Below, piece after piece: positions 1-6,736 of a stretch of 10,654 bases of DNA. The notes under the pieces were generated by a model. The model was not told where the DNA came from. It saw only the letters and a program-made list of their open reading frames with translations, and did not search any database. The first letter of the stretch is position 1; every line of letters starts with the position of its first letter. Source of the DNA: Comamonadaceae bacterium (GTDB taxonomy: Bacteria; Pseudomonadota; Gammaproteobacteria; Burkholderiales; Burkholderiaceae_C); NCBI GenBank assembly GCA_947455585.1, contig CANGOY010000044.1, forward strand, positions 1 to 10,654. The letters run 5' to 3'. The position numbers and the translations under genes were made by a program.

Positions 1-87
1 CAATGGCAATTGGTGATGGATTTTTTAAAAGCGACGAACTAAGCAGAAGCAATTACAAGGCACCAACTGGCTGCAAACAGAGAGGCC
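1..87. other. Short left-edge region without a supported gene
   Basis: This stretch lies downstream of the minus-strand glutathione S-transferase gene and contains a short T/A run near 21-30. I see no convincing coding sequence, RNA gene or hairpin terminator here. A long plus-strand open frame starting at base 3 overlaps the transferase gene in antisense and has no family features, so it is not called. Confidence 0.5.
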
Positions 88-711
88 TCAGACCTGCTGC
101 GACACCCACAACGGATGCTTGTGCATCACCGCCGCAAAGTCTTCTGAAGCCTCGAATACGGTCAGCCATCGTGCCAACTGTGGCCAAGGCTGTACATCAA
201 ACCACGCGCGGTCAGTGCGCGCAAACTGGCGTACGAACGGGGCCACACAAGCATCCAACAAACCCCACTGCTTGCCCGACAAATACGCTTGCGTTTGCAA
301 ACGCGCTTCCCACTGCATCAACACATCGGCCGCTTGCGCACGATGCTGCAAACCATCCGTCAATCCAAAGGGTTGCGGATATTTATAACGGTCTAAATGG
401 GCTTTGAATTCACCGTCGTTCAAAGCAATACCTTCGTGAGTCAACACCCAAGCCTCAGGCGTGTTGGGTAGCCACGCTTGTGGGTCGTTTTGCTGCAAGG
501 CCCACCGCATGATGTCTAGGCTTTGCTCCAACACGTCTCCCGTTGACAGGCACAACACCGGTACCGTGCCTTTTGGCGAAGCAAGCAACATCTCAGCAGG
601 CTTAGCCTTCAATGCAACTTCACGATGCGCATACGTCACGCCAGCAGAACGCAACGCCAGGCGAGCACGCATGGCATAGGGACAACGACGAAAAGAATAT
701 AAAACGTGCAT
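88..711 (-). CDS. Glutathione S-transferase family protein (Cys-type, omega-like N-terminus)
   Basis: The 207-residue product begins with a thioredoxin-fold GST domain: a short beta strand, then Y-S-F-R-R-C-P-Y-A-M-R-A-R with a candidate catalytic Cys10 followed by Pro11, as in omega-type and glutaredoxin-like GSTs rather than Tyr/Ser enzymes. The expected cis-proline lies in T-V-P-V-L (Pro51), and a glutathione-contact E-Q-S segment is at 62-64. The rest is helical, as in the GST C-terminal domain. The length is usual for the family. The start is set by this N-terminal motif; the ribosome site is weak (an AGG a few bases upstream). Such proteins bind glutathione and act as thiol transferases or dehalogenase/conjugating enzymes in the cytoplasm, but the substrate cannot be read from sequence. 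It faces away from its neighbour and has no visible link to the uronate genes. Confidence 0.88.
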   Translation of the reverse strand: MHVLYSFRRCPYAMRARLALRSAGVTYAHREVALKAKPAEMLLASPKGTVPVLCLSTGDVLEQSLDIMRWALQQNDPQAWLPNTPEAWVLTHEGIALNDGEFKAHLDRYKYPQPFGLTDGLQHRAQAADVLMQWEARLQTQAYLSGKQWGLLDACVAPFVRQFARTDRAWFDVQPWPQLARWLTVFEASEDFAAVMHKHPLWVSQQV

Positions 712-828
712 AAAACCTGAGAAGACGAAGTAACCAACGCGTCAACAACCGCTAGCGCGGAGCAACGCGTTCAGCAAGAATGTCACGCACCATAACTTAG
801 AGCCATGACTTGGCCAAGGAGACACTGC
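712..828. promoter_or_regulatory. Divergent intergenic region between the GST and FAH-family genes
   Basis: This 117-base gap must hold the promoters of the two divergent genes. It contains two copies of CAACGCGT (735-742 and 763-770, 28 bases apart) flanking a GC-rich CGCTAGCG palindrome at 750-757. I could not assign a convincing -35/-10 pair for either gene. The repeat pair is a candidate protein-binding arrangement only. Confidence 0.3.
816..821 (+). promoter_or_regulatory. Ribosome binding site AAGGAG deciding the FAH-family start
   Basis: AAGGAG is followed by 7 bases and then ATG at 829. This favours translation from 829 over the upstream in-frame ATG at 805, which lacks a comparable site. 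The choice matters because the protein then begins M-K-R-R-Q-F-F, placing a twin-arginine-like export motif at the very N-terminus. Confidence 0.75.
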
Positions 829-1614
829 ATGAAACGCCGCCAATTCTTTCAGAATTCCGCCCTCGTCACTTCGGGTGCGTTGGTTGGATGCGCCACGCCT
901 GGCATAGCCGCCAACGGACCGAAGACACCGTTTACCGTGCCTGCCACCTACATCCCCATCGTCGGTTCGGATGAGATGTTTCCCATTCGACGCATTTATT
1001 GCATTGGCCGAAACTACGCCGCACATGCCCGCGAAATGGGTTCAGACCCCACACGCGAACCTCCCTTCTTTTTCCAAAAACCGACCGACGCGATTCAATA
1101 CGTGGCCGCAGGCACGGTGGCTGACCATCCCTACCCCACTCTCACCAAAAACTACCACTACGAAGCGGAGTTGGTGGCTGTGCTCGGCAAAGGTGGTCGC
1201 AACATTTCCGTCGACAAAGCGCTCGACTTGGTTTACGGCTACACGCTGGGTTTAGACATGACGCGTCGCGATTTGCAACGCGGCATGGGCGACCAAAAGA
1301 AGCCTTGGGAAATTGGTAAAAGCTTTGACAAGTCGGCCCCTATTGGCGCAGTGCACAAACTGGCACAAACGGGTCACTTCACCAAGGGTGACATTTGGCT
1401 AAAGGTGAACGGTCAAGTCAAACAAAAAGCAGACTTGAACCAAATGATTTGGTCCGTGGCTGAGCAAATCAGCAAGCTGTCTGAAGCTTTCGAGCTGTTT
1501 CCGGGCGACATCATCTACGCGGGCACCCCTGAAAACGTGGGCCCCGTGGTGCGCGGCGATGTGATTGAAATGCACATCGACGGCTTGCCCAACCTCAGCG
1601 TGAAGATTGTCTAA
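829..1614 (+). CDS. Fumarylacetoacetate hydrolase family protein with an export-like N-terminus
   Basis: The 261-residue product (start at 829 by ribosome site) has a complete FAH fold C-terminal to residue ~50: R-I-Y-C-I-G-R-N-Y-A at 55-64, P-P-F-F-F-Q-K-P at 78-85, the metal-ligand pair Glu112 and Glu114, Asp143 as third ligand, and the terminal glycine loop A-G-T-P-E-N-V-G at 231-238. The family hydrolyses C-C bonds in 2,4-diketo acids or decarboxylates/hydrates 2-keto acids using Mg2+ or Mn2+. The body resembles fumarylpyruvate and acylpyruvate hydrolases. Unusually, residues 1-28 look like a signal: K-R-R-Q-F-F-Q (twin Arg), a hydrophobic stretch, L-V-G-C (possible lipobox, Cys21) and A-A at 27-28. 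Typical FAH enzymes are cytoplasmic and lack this. It converges on garD with a 2-base gap. The substrate is unknown, and participation in uronate breakdown is not shown. Confidence 0.88.
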   Translation: MKRRQFFQNSALVTSGALVGCATPGIAANGPKTPFTVPATYIPIVGSDEMFPIRRIYCIGRNYAAHAREMGSDPTREPPFFFQKPTDAIQYVAAGTVADHPYPTLTKNYHYEAELVAVLGKGGRNISVDKALDLVYGYTLGLDMTRRDLQRGMGDQKKPWEIGKSFDKSAPIGAVHKLAQTGHFTKGDIWLKVNGQVKQKADLNQMIWSVAEQISKLSEAFELFPGDIIYAGTPENVGPVVRGDVIEMHIDGLPNLSVKIV

Positions 1615-1616
1615 TT

Positions 1617-3161
1617 TCAGGTCACGGGCGCTGGATTGAACAACACCAAGGCGTTGTGCAACTTCCAGTGCTCGGCCCATGTCTTTTTGCGGCCACTGGC
1701 CACATCCAACATGAGCTGAAACAACTCCATCCCCACCTCTTCAATGGTTTTCGTGCCATCGGCAATCGTGCCAGCGTTTACGTCCATCAGATCATGCCAG
1801 CGACGCGCAAGGTCGGTACGCGTGGCCACTTTGATGACCGGGCATTCAGCCAAACCATAAGGCGTTCCTCGGCCAGTGGTGAACACATGCAGATTCATAC
1901 CAGCTGCCAATTGCAACGTGCCGCAGATGAAATCACTCGCAGGCGTAGCCGCATAAATCAAACCTTTTTGTTTGAGCTTTTCGCCGGGTGACAGCACGCC
2001 CGAGATGGGCGCAGAGCCCGACTTGACGATCGAACCCATGGCTTTTTCAACGATGTTGGACAAGCCGCCTTTTTTATTCCCAGGCGTGGTGTTAGCACTG
2101 CGGTCCGCGCGGCCACGCGCAAGATAAGCGTCGTACCAAGCCATCTCGCGAATCATGGCCTCTGCCACCTCGGGCGTGGTGGCGCGTGAAGTGAGTTGGT
2201 CAATCCCATCACGCACTTCGGTCACTTCAGAGAACATCACACTCGCACCTGCTCGCACCAACAAATCGGTGCAATAGCCCACAGCGGGGTTGGCCGTCAC
2301 GCCCGAGAATGCATCGCTGCCGCCGCACTGCACACCCACCACCAACTCGCTGGCAGGCACAGTCTCACGACGGCGTTGGTTCAAGCGTTGCAAATGGTGC
2401 TCCGCAGTTTTCATGATCGAATCAATCATGGACATGAAGCCCACATGGGCGTCGTCTTGTAGGCACACCACATCCAGTGCCTCGCCGCGTTGGTCGTTGA
2501 TGGGAATCGCACCGGGTGGCATCAATCGTTCGGGTTGCAACTTTTCGCAGCCCAAGCTCACCACCATCACTTCACCGCCAAAGTTGGGGTTCAAGCTGAT
2601 GTTGCGCAGGGTTCGAATCGGAATCTCTGCGCCATCGGCGTCTATGGCCACGCCGCAGCCGTAGGTGTGCTCAAGGCCCACCACATCGTCCACATTGGGA
2701 AACTTGGGTAACAGCTCGGCCTTGATGCGCTCCACAGCAAACTCAACCACACCCGAAACGCATTGCACCGTGGTGGTGATGGCCAAAATGTTGCGCGTGC
2801 CCACCGAACCGTCAGCATTCCGATAGCCCTCGAAGGTGTAGCCCTCTAGCGTTGGCAAGGGCTCCGGCTTGACGGTAGCGATAGGCAAGTTATCTAACTC
2901 ACGTGCCGAGGGCATTTGCAGCAAACGCTCATGCACCCAGCTGCCTGCTGGAATGTCTTTCAAGGCATAACCAATCGCGATGCCATAGCGCAGCACCGCG
3001 CCATCAGAAGGAATGTCGACCAACGCCACCTTGTGTCCTTGCGGCACGGCATCACACAAGTGCAAACCATCTGGCAATACTGTGCCTGCGGGCAAACCAC
3101 CGTGGTTGGCCACAATCGCCACGTTGTCTCGGGGCTGCATGCGGATGGTGAGTGGGGTCAT
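1617..3161 (-). CDS. garD: Galactarate dehydratase
   Basis: The 514-residue protein matches Escherichia coli GarD as I recall it along its whole length, including E-G-Y-T-F-E-G-Y-R-N-A-D-G-S-V-G (106-121), N-I-S-L-N-P-N-F-G-G-E-V-M-V (187-200), L-G-C-E-K-L-Q-P-E-R (203-212), Q-C-G-G-S-D-A-F-S-G (278-287), T-P-G-N-K-K-G-G (359-366) and the ending F-N-P-A-P-V-T. It has the UxaA/GarD layout: an N-terminal SAF-like domain (about 5-80) and the large Fe2+-dependent dehydratase domains, with conserved Cys169, Cys205 and Cys279. It converts meso-galactarate to 5-keto-4-deoxy-D-glucarate in the cytoplasm. The start is the ATG at 3161, 5 bases from AGGAGA; the TTG one codon upstream is too close to that site. 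The gene is divergent from the LacI-type regulator and shares its operator-bearing gap. Altronate dehydratase (UxaA) is the alternative, but the similarity favours GarD. Confidence 0.95.
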   Translation of the reverse strand: MTPLTIRMQPRDNVAIVANHGGLPAGTVLPDGLHLCDAVPQGHKVALVDIPSDGAVLRYGIAIGYALKDIPAGSWVHERLLQMPSARELDNLPIATVKPEPLPTLEGYTFEGYRNADGSVGTRNILAITTTVQCVSGVVEFAVERIKAELLPKFPNVDDVVGLEHTYGCGVAIDADGAEIPIRTLRNISLNPNFGGEVMVVSLGCEKLQPERLMPPGAIPINDQRGEALDVVCLQDDAHVGFMSMIDSIMKTAEHHLQRLNQRRRETVPASELVVGVQCGGSDAFSGVTANPAVGYCTDLLVRAGASVMFSEVTEVRDGIDQLTSRATTPEVAEAMIREMAWYDAYLARGRADRSANTTPGNKKGGLSNIVEKAMGSIVKSGSAPISGVLSPGEKLKQKGLIYAATPASDFICGTLQLAAGMNLHVFTTGRGTPYGLAECPVIKVATRTDLARRWHDLMDVNAGTIADGTKTIEEVGMELFQLMLDVASGRKKTWAEHWKLHNALVLFNPAPVT

Positions 3162-3166
3162 CAATG

Positions 3167-3172
3167 TCTCCT
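3167..3172 (-). promoter_or_regulatory. garD ribosome binding site AGGAGA
   Basis: Read on the minus strand, AGGAGA is followed by CATTG and then ATG (3161). The spacing of 5 bases suits the ATG. A TTG codon at 3164-3162 would begin only 2 bases after the site, so it is rejected as the start. Confidence 0.75.
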
Positions 3173-3196
3173 ATCATTTGGCTTTAGTTCAATGCC

Positions 3197-3224
3197 TTTA
3201 CAAACGCAATGATAGCGGTACCAT
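3197..3224 (+). promoter_or_regulatory. Candidate promoter of the LacI-family regulator gene
   Basis: TTTACA (3197-3202) and TACCAT (3219-3224) are spaced by 16 bases and match the sigma-70 boxes at 5/6 and 4/6 positions. The -10 box overlaps the operator-like site at 3210-3223, which would permit autorepression. The opposite-strand promoter for garD should lie in the same gap; the best I see is TTGCTA with TATCAT at a long 19-base spacing, which is weak. Confidence 0.4.
3210..3223. promoter_or_regulatory. Operator-like site between garD and the LacI-type regulator
   Basis: TGATAGCGGTACCA matches 12 of 14 positions of the core of the long palindrome upstream of udh (TGGTAGCGCTACCA, 4361-4374 in register). 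An imperfect dyad with a central CG is typical of LacI-family operators. Its position 37 bases upstream of the regulator start and 48 bases upstream of the garD start fits control of both divergent genes. The match between two intergenic sites flanking the regulator gene is direct sequence evidence; binding itself is inferred. Confidence 0.7.
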
Positions 3225-3260
3225 AAACAAACCTAGCAAGCCAGGTACGCTAAAGAATTC

Positions 3261-4295
3261 ATGACCGACAAAGAACAGCCCAAACGCTCACGCCGCAGCA
3301 GCGGTGCAATCACCCTACGTGATGTGGCCATGCTCGCGGGTGTGGCACCCATCACGGCATCACGGGCCATCAATACGCCCAACCAAGTCTCGCCTGATGT
3401 GCTGCGTAAAGTACAAGAGGCAGTGCAGCGCACCGGCTATGTGCCCAACCGCATGGCGGGTGGACTCGCGTCCTCACGCAGCCGTCTGATTGCCGCCGTG
3501 GTGCCCAGCACCGTGGTGTCTGTGTTCATGGAAACCATCGAGTCGTTGAACGGCACTTTGTTTGACGCTGGCTACCAGCTAATGTTGGGCCAATCGGGCT
3601 ACTCTGCCGAGCGCGAAGAGCTGCTGCTTGAAGCCATCATTGGGCGCCGTCCCGACGGCATTTTCATCACTGGCATTTTGCAGCCGGGCAAGGCGCGCAC
3701 GCGCCTGATGGCATCGGGCATTCCAGTCGTTGAAACGTGGGACTTGACCCCTACACCGATTGACATGCTGATTGGTTTCTCTCACTCGGAAATTGGACGG
3801 GAAGTAGCTCAATTTTTGATGCACAAAAACTACAAAAAATTTGCCATCGTGCGCGCCGAAGACGAGCGCGCAGACCGCCGTACCACAGCCTTTAAAGAGA
3901 CCGTTGCTCAACAAAATTTGCCATCCGTTTTTGTAACCAATGTGGGGGCCTCACGCTCACTCAAAAGCGGCCGCGAAGCCATGGCTCGCATCTTGGCCGA
4001 AGCACCAGATACCCAAGCCATTTTTTGCAGCTCCGACCTGCTGGCTCTCGGCGTGATGACCGAAGCCCGCGCACGTGGTTTGACAGTGCCAGATGACATC
4101 GCAGTCATGGGCTTTGGCGATGTGCCCTTTGTGGCCGACATGGTTCCTGCGCTAACTACCGTACGCATCAATGGCGGACAAATTGGTACGCTCGCAGCGC
4201 GCTTTTTGATGGATCGCGCTGAAGACCGCGCAGTTGAGCCAGGCATCGTGGATGTTGGCTTTTCCATCATCGAGCGCGACAGCACTCGCCCCTAG
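3261..4295 (+). CDS. LacI-family transcriptional regulator, probable repressor of the uronate/aldarate genes
   Basis: The 344-residue protein has an N-terminal LacI helix-turn-helix at about 17-38 (I-T-L-R-D-V-A-M-L-A-G-V-A-P-I-T-A-S-R-A-I-N), a hinge region around 58-74 (T-G-Y-V-P-N-R-M-A-G-G-L-A-S) and a periplasmic-binding-protein-like effector domain from about 75, with the typical C-terminal region around F-C-S-S-D-L-L-A-L-G (255-264) and D-D-I-A-V-M-G-F-G-D (278-287). Its body resembles GntR-type (gluconate) members more than LacI itself. A basic tail of about 15 residues precedes the DNA-binding domain. It lies between garD and the udh operon, and a shared dyad occurs in both flanking gaps. 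I infer that it represses both units and is released by a uronate, aldarate or keto-deoxy intermediate; the ligand cannot be read from sequence. The ribosome site is weak (AAAGAA). Confidence 0.93.
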   Translation: MTDKEQPKRSRRSSGAITLRDVAMLAGVAPITASRAINTPNQVSPDVLRKVQEAVQRTGYVPNRMAGGLASSRSRLIAAVVPSTVVSVFMETIESLNGTLFDAGYQLMLGQSGYSAEREELLLEAIIGRRPDGIFITGILQPGKARTRLMASGIPVVETWDLTPTPIDMLIGFSHSEIGREVAQFLMHKNYKKFAIVRAEDERADRRTTAFKETVAQQNLPSVFVTNVGASRSLKSGREAMARILAEAPDTQAIFCSSDLLALGVMTEARARGLTVPDDIAVMGFGDVPFVADMVPALTTVRINGGQIGTLAARFLMDRAEDRAVEPGIVDVGFSIIERDSTRP

Positions 4296-4317
4296 AGAAA
4301 ACCCTGACGTAAAAGCA

Positions 4318-4346
4318 TTGACTGCCAGATTTGCCGTGGCTAACAT
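4318..4346 (+). promoter_or_regulatory. Predicted sigma-70 promoter of the udh operon
   Basis: TTGACT (4318-4323) and TAACAT (4341-4346) are separated by exactly 17 bases; they match the consensus boxes at 5/6 and 4/6 positions. The expected transcription start, near 4353, falls inside the palindrome at 4350-4385, so a bound repressor would cover the start site. A weaker alternative uses TTGAGT (4377-4382) within the palindrome and CAATCT (4401-4406). Confidence 0.6.
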
Positions 4347-4349
4347 GCG

Positions 4350-4385
4350 TTAACTCAATTTGGTAGCGCTACCAAATTGAGTTAA
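4350..4385. promoter_or_regulatory. Perfect 36-bp palindrome, probable LacI-family operator of the udh operon
   Basis: The left arm TTAACTCAATTTGGTAGC (4350-4367) is followed immediately by its exact reverse complement (4368-4385), with no loop and no mismatch. The core TGGTAGCGCTACCA has the central CG and dyad form typical of LacI-family operators, and a 12/14 copy is found at 3210-3223 upstream of the regulator. It lies 55 bases after the regulator stop and 42 bases before the udh start. A terminator is unlikely because no T run follows on either strand and there is no loop. The dyad is longer than a LacI-family footprint normally needs. Confidence 0.8.
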
Positions 4386-4427
4386 AAGACAAAATTCGAA
4401 CAATCTAACTTCACCTCTTTTATCTCT

Positions 4428-5237
4428 ATGGCCACCTCCACACACATGTACTCACGTCTGCTGTTGACAGGGGCCGCCGGTGGCCTAGGACGTGTCTTAC
4501 GTCCCCGCTTGAAAGCGCGTTGCGATGTGCTGCGTATCAGCGATTTGGGCGATTTGGGTACTGCGGATGCTGGCGAAGAAGTCATGCCCGCCCCACTACA
4601 AGACCGCCCCGCCGTTTTTAAACTACTAGAAGGCGTGGACGCTGTGGTGCACTTAGGCGGCATCTCAACCGAACAACCGTTTGATGACATCGTGCAAGCC
4701 AACATCATTGGCGCATACAACCTTTATGAAGCTGCACGCACCCACGGCACACGTCGAATTGTGTTTGCCAGCTCCAACCATGTCACCGGCTTTTATCGCC
4801 AAGACGAAGTGGTCAACCCCACCATGCCAGTGCGCCCCGATGGCTACTACGGCCTGAGCAAAGCTTTTGGCGAAAACCTCGCTCGGTTTTACTTCGACCG
4901 ATACGGCATTGAAACCGTGTGCTTGCGCATCGGCTCCTCATTTGCTGAACCCAAAGACCGCCGCATGCTCGCCACTTGGATGAGCTTCGATGACCTAGAG
5001 CGCTTGGTGATTGCTAGCCTGAACTCACCCGTGGTGGGCTACAGCGTGATCTACGGTATGTCTGATAACAACCATGTTTGGTGGGACAACACCCCCGCCA
5101 AACACATTGGCTACCGTCCGCTCGACAGCTCTGAGCCCTTCCGAGATGCACTAGAAGTCAAGCAACTTACCCTCGATTTGAATGACCCCGCCGTGATTTA
5201 CCAAGGCGGTGGTTTTGTCAAAGCCGGTCCTTTCTGA
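4428..5237 (+). CDS. udh: Uronate dehydrogenase (NAD-dependent)
   Basis: The 269-residue short-chain-dehydrogenase-like protein has the Rossmann nucleotide loop T-G-A-A-G-G-L-G (14-21), V-H-L-G-G-I-S (74-80), N-I-I-G-A-Y-N-L-Y-E-A-A-R (92-104), F-A-S-S-N-H (113-118) and the catalytic Y-x-x-x-K at Tyr141/Lys145. These segments and the overall length match characterised bacterial uronate dehydrogenases such as the Agrobacterium enzyme, as I recall it. The reaction is oxidation of D-glucuronate or D-galacturonate with NAD+ to the corresponding aldarolactone in the cytoplasm. It is the first gene after the operator and begins the operon; the TRAP binding protein follows 26 bases later. No clear Shine-Dalgarno precedes the ATG at 4428; a second in-frame ATG at 4446 is possible, but both leave the nucleotide-binding loop intact. 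A general NAD-dependent epimerase is the alternative, made unlikely by the specific motifs and neighbours. Confidence 0.94.
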   Translation: MATSTHMYSRLLLTGAAGGLGRVLRPRLKARCDVLRISDLGDLGTADAGEEVMPAPLQDRPAVFKLLEGVDAVVHLGGISTEQPFDDIVQANIIGAYNLYEAARTHGTRRIVFASSNHVTGFYRQDEVVNPTMPVRPDGYYGLSKAFGENLARFYFDRYGIETVCLRIGSSFAEPKDRRMLATWMSFDDLERLVIASLNSPVVGYSVIYGMSDNNHVWWDNTPAKHIGYRPLDSSEPFRDALEVKQLTLDLNDPAVIYQGGGFVKAGPF

Positions 5238-5263
5238 ATTTCAAACCACAACAGGAGACAACC

Positions 5264-6244
5264 ATGAAAGTTCGTTCAAATTTACTAAAAACCTTGGTCG
5301 CTGCAGCGGCAACTTCGCTTTTTGCGATGGCTGCAAATGCTACCGAATTCCGCTCATCCGACATTCACCCCGACGACTATCCCACCGTGCAAGCCGTGCG
5401 CCACATGGGTGAAGAGCTCAGCAAAGCCACGGGTGGCAAACACAGCATCAAAGTTTTTTCTAAATCTGCTTTGGGCAACGAAAAAGACACGATTGAGCAA
5501 ACCAAACTAGGCGCCATTGCCATGGCCCGCGTGAACGTGGCGCCCATGAACAACATTTGCGCCGCCACCATGGTGCCCACCATGCCCTTCTTGTTCCGCT
5601 CCACCGAGCACATGCGCAAAGTCTTGGACGGCCCTATCGGCGAAGAAATCTTGAAAGACTGTGAAGCCCAAGGCTTTGTGGGCTTAGCGTTTTATGACTC
5701 AGGCGCACGCTCGATCTACACGGTGAAAAAACCCATCAAAACTTTGGCCGATGCCAAAGGCCTGAAGGTGCGCGTGCAGCAAAGCGATTTGTGGGTGTCC
5801 TTGCTTGAAGCCATGGGCGCCAACGCCACACCGATGCCATATGGCGAGGTGTACACCGCACTGAAAACCGGCTTGGTCGATGCCGCGGAAAACAACTACC
5901 CTTCTTATGAGAGCTCACGTCACTTTGAAGTCGCTAAGTACTACAACAAGACAGAGCACTCGATGGCGCCAGAAATCTTGCTCTTCTCTAAGAAGGTGTG
6001 GGACACGCTGTCTGCTGATGAGCAAAAACAAATCCGCGCAGCCGCCAAAGAGTCTGTGACTTACATGCGCAAGTTGTGGGATGAGCGTGAATCCAAATCA
6101 CTCGCCATCGTTAAAGCAGGCGGCGCAGAGATTGTCGAAGTCGACAAAGCAGCCTTCCAAGCTGCGATGAAGCCCGTGTATGACAAGTTCTTGAAAGATC
6201 CCAAACTTCAAGACATGGTCAAACGCATCAACGCTGTCAAGTAA
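5264..6244 (+). CDS. TRAP transporter periplasmic solute-binding protein (DctP family), probably for hexuronates
   Basis: The 326-residue protein starts with a clear Sec signal peptide (basic MKVR, hydrophobic core to about 24, likely cleavage after A-N-A at 27) and continues as a DctP-family binding protein. The conserved carboxylate-clamping arginine is expected at Arg170 in G-L-K-V-R-V-Q-Q-S-D, and the ligand-side segment A-A-E-N-N-Y-P-S-Y lies at 207-215. AGGAG sits 6 bases before the ATG. It would capture an organic acid in the periplasm and deliver it to the DctQ/DctM permease encoded next. Because udh, a lactonase and aldarate dehydratases are linked, glucuronate or galacturonate is the likely ligand; TRAP binding proteins for these sugars are known in Burkholderiales. 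Aldarates are the alternative. Confidence 0.92.
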   Translation: MKVRSNLLKTLVAAAATSLFAMAANATEFRSSDIHPDDYPTVQAVRHMGEELSKATGGKHSIKVFSKSALGNEKDTIEQTKLGAIAMARVNVAPMNNICAATMVPTMPFLFRSTEHMRKVLDGPIGEEILKDCEAQGFVGLAFYDSGARSIYTVKKPIKTLADAKGLKVRVQQSDLWVSLLEAMGANATPMPYGEVYTALKTGLVDAAENNYPSYESSRHFEVAKYYNKTEHSMAPEILLFSKKVWDTLSADEQKQIRAAAKESVTYMRKLWDERESKSLAIVKAGGAEIVEVDKAAFQAAMKPVYDKFLKDPKLQDMVKRINAVK

Positions 6245-6247
6245 GCC

Positions 6248-6736
6248 ATGTATACACGCTTTTGTGCCGCCCTCGCGCGGCTTTGTTTGAAGGTGGGCGT
6301 CGGCGGTCTCATGCTGCTGATTGCCGCTGTGCTCTACCAAGTCATTGGCCGTTACATCCTCAACGACACGCCCACGTGGGCAGAGAGCAGCGCTGTGCTG
6401 CTCGTGCTCTACGTGACCATGCTGGGCATGGCAGTGGGCGTGCGAGATGCAGGCCACATTGGTTTGGAATCTTTGTTGGTGCTCGCGCCTGAATCGCTGC
6501 GCTTGAAGATGGAGCTGCTGATCCACGCCCTTGTTTTAGGCTTTGGTTTGGTGATGGCCTACAACTGCGCCGTGCTGGCACAAAGCGTGTGGGATTACAA
6601 AATTCCGACCCTCGGCTTGTCCGAGGCTTTCAAGTACGCTCCGCCAGCTTTTGCCGGCGTCTTGATTGCCTTGTTTTCTATTGAACACATCATCGCCTTG
6701 ATTCGCGGTGAAGAGGTGGAGCCCTCATGGCACTGA
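6248..6736 (+). CDS. TRAP transporter small permease (DctQ family)
   Basis: The 162-residue membrane protein has four hydrophobic segments at about 16-38, 47-66, 89-110 and 130-152, the usual layout and size of DctQ subunits, with the family-typical W-A-E (45-47) between the first two. It starts 3 bases after the binding-protein stop, so it is probably translated by coupling, and its last 10 bases overlap the large permease gene. DctQ and DctM together form the Na+-driven inner-membrane part of the transporter that accepts substrate from the DctP protein. Sequence identity in this family is low, so the call rests on topology and gene order. Confidence 0.92.
   Translation: MYTRFCAALARLCLKVGVGGLMLLIAAVLYQVIGRYILNDTPTWAESSAVLLVLYVTMLGMAVGVRDAGHIGLESLLVLAPESLRLKMELLIHALVLGFGLVMAYNCAVLAQSVWDYKIPTLGLSEAFKYAPPAFAGVLIALFSIEHIIALIRGEEVEPSWH

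Noticed and set aside
3..407. 134-residue plus-strand open frame at the left edge
   Set aside because: It lies antisense to the well-supported GST gene for most of its length, has no ribosome site or family features, and its composition reads as a shadow frame.
805..828. Upstream ATG at 805 as the FAH-family start
   Set aside because: It lacks a ribosome site, while AAGGAG lies 7 bases before the ATG at 829. The extra residues would also bury the twin-Arg motif further inside.
1617..3161. Altronate dehydratase (UxaA) instead of galactarate dehydratase
   Set aside because: The full-length match, including the N-terminal D-N-V-A-I-V region and the F-N-P-A-P-V-T ending, follows GarD, and the neighbours (udh, gudD) belong to the oxidative, not the isomerase, uronate route.
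3162..3164. TTG codon as the garD start
   Set aside because: It would begin only 2 bases after AGGAGA. The next codon, ATG at 3161, has normal spacing.
4350..4385. Rho-independent terminator of the LacI-type regulator gene
   Set aside because: The inverted repeat has no loop, a mostly AT-rich stem outside the core, and no T run follows it on either strand (AAGAC on plus). The matching core upstream of the regulator and the promoter overlap fit an operator better.
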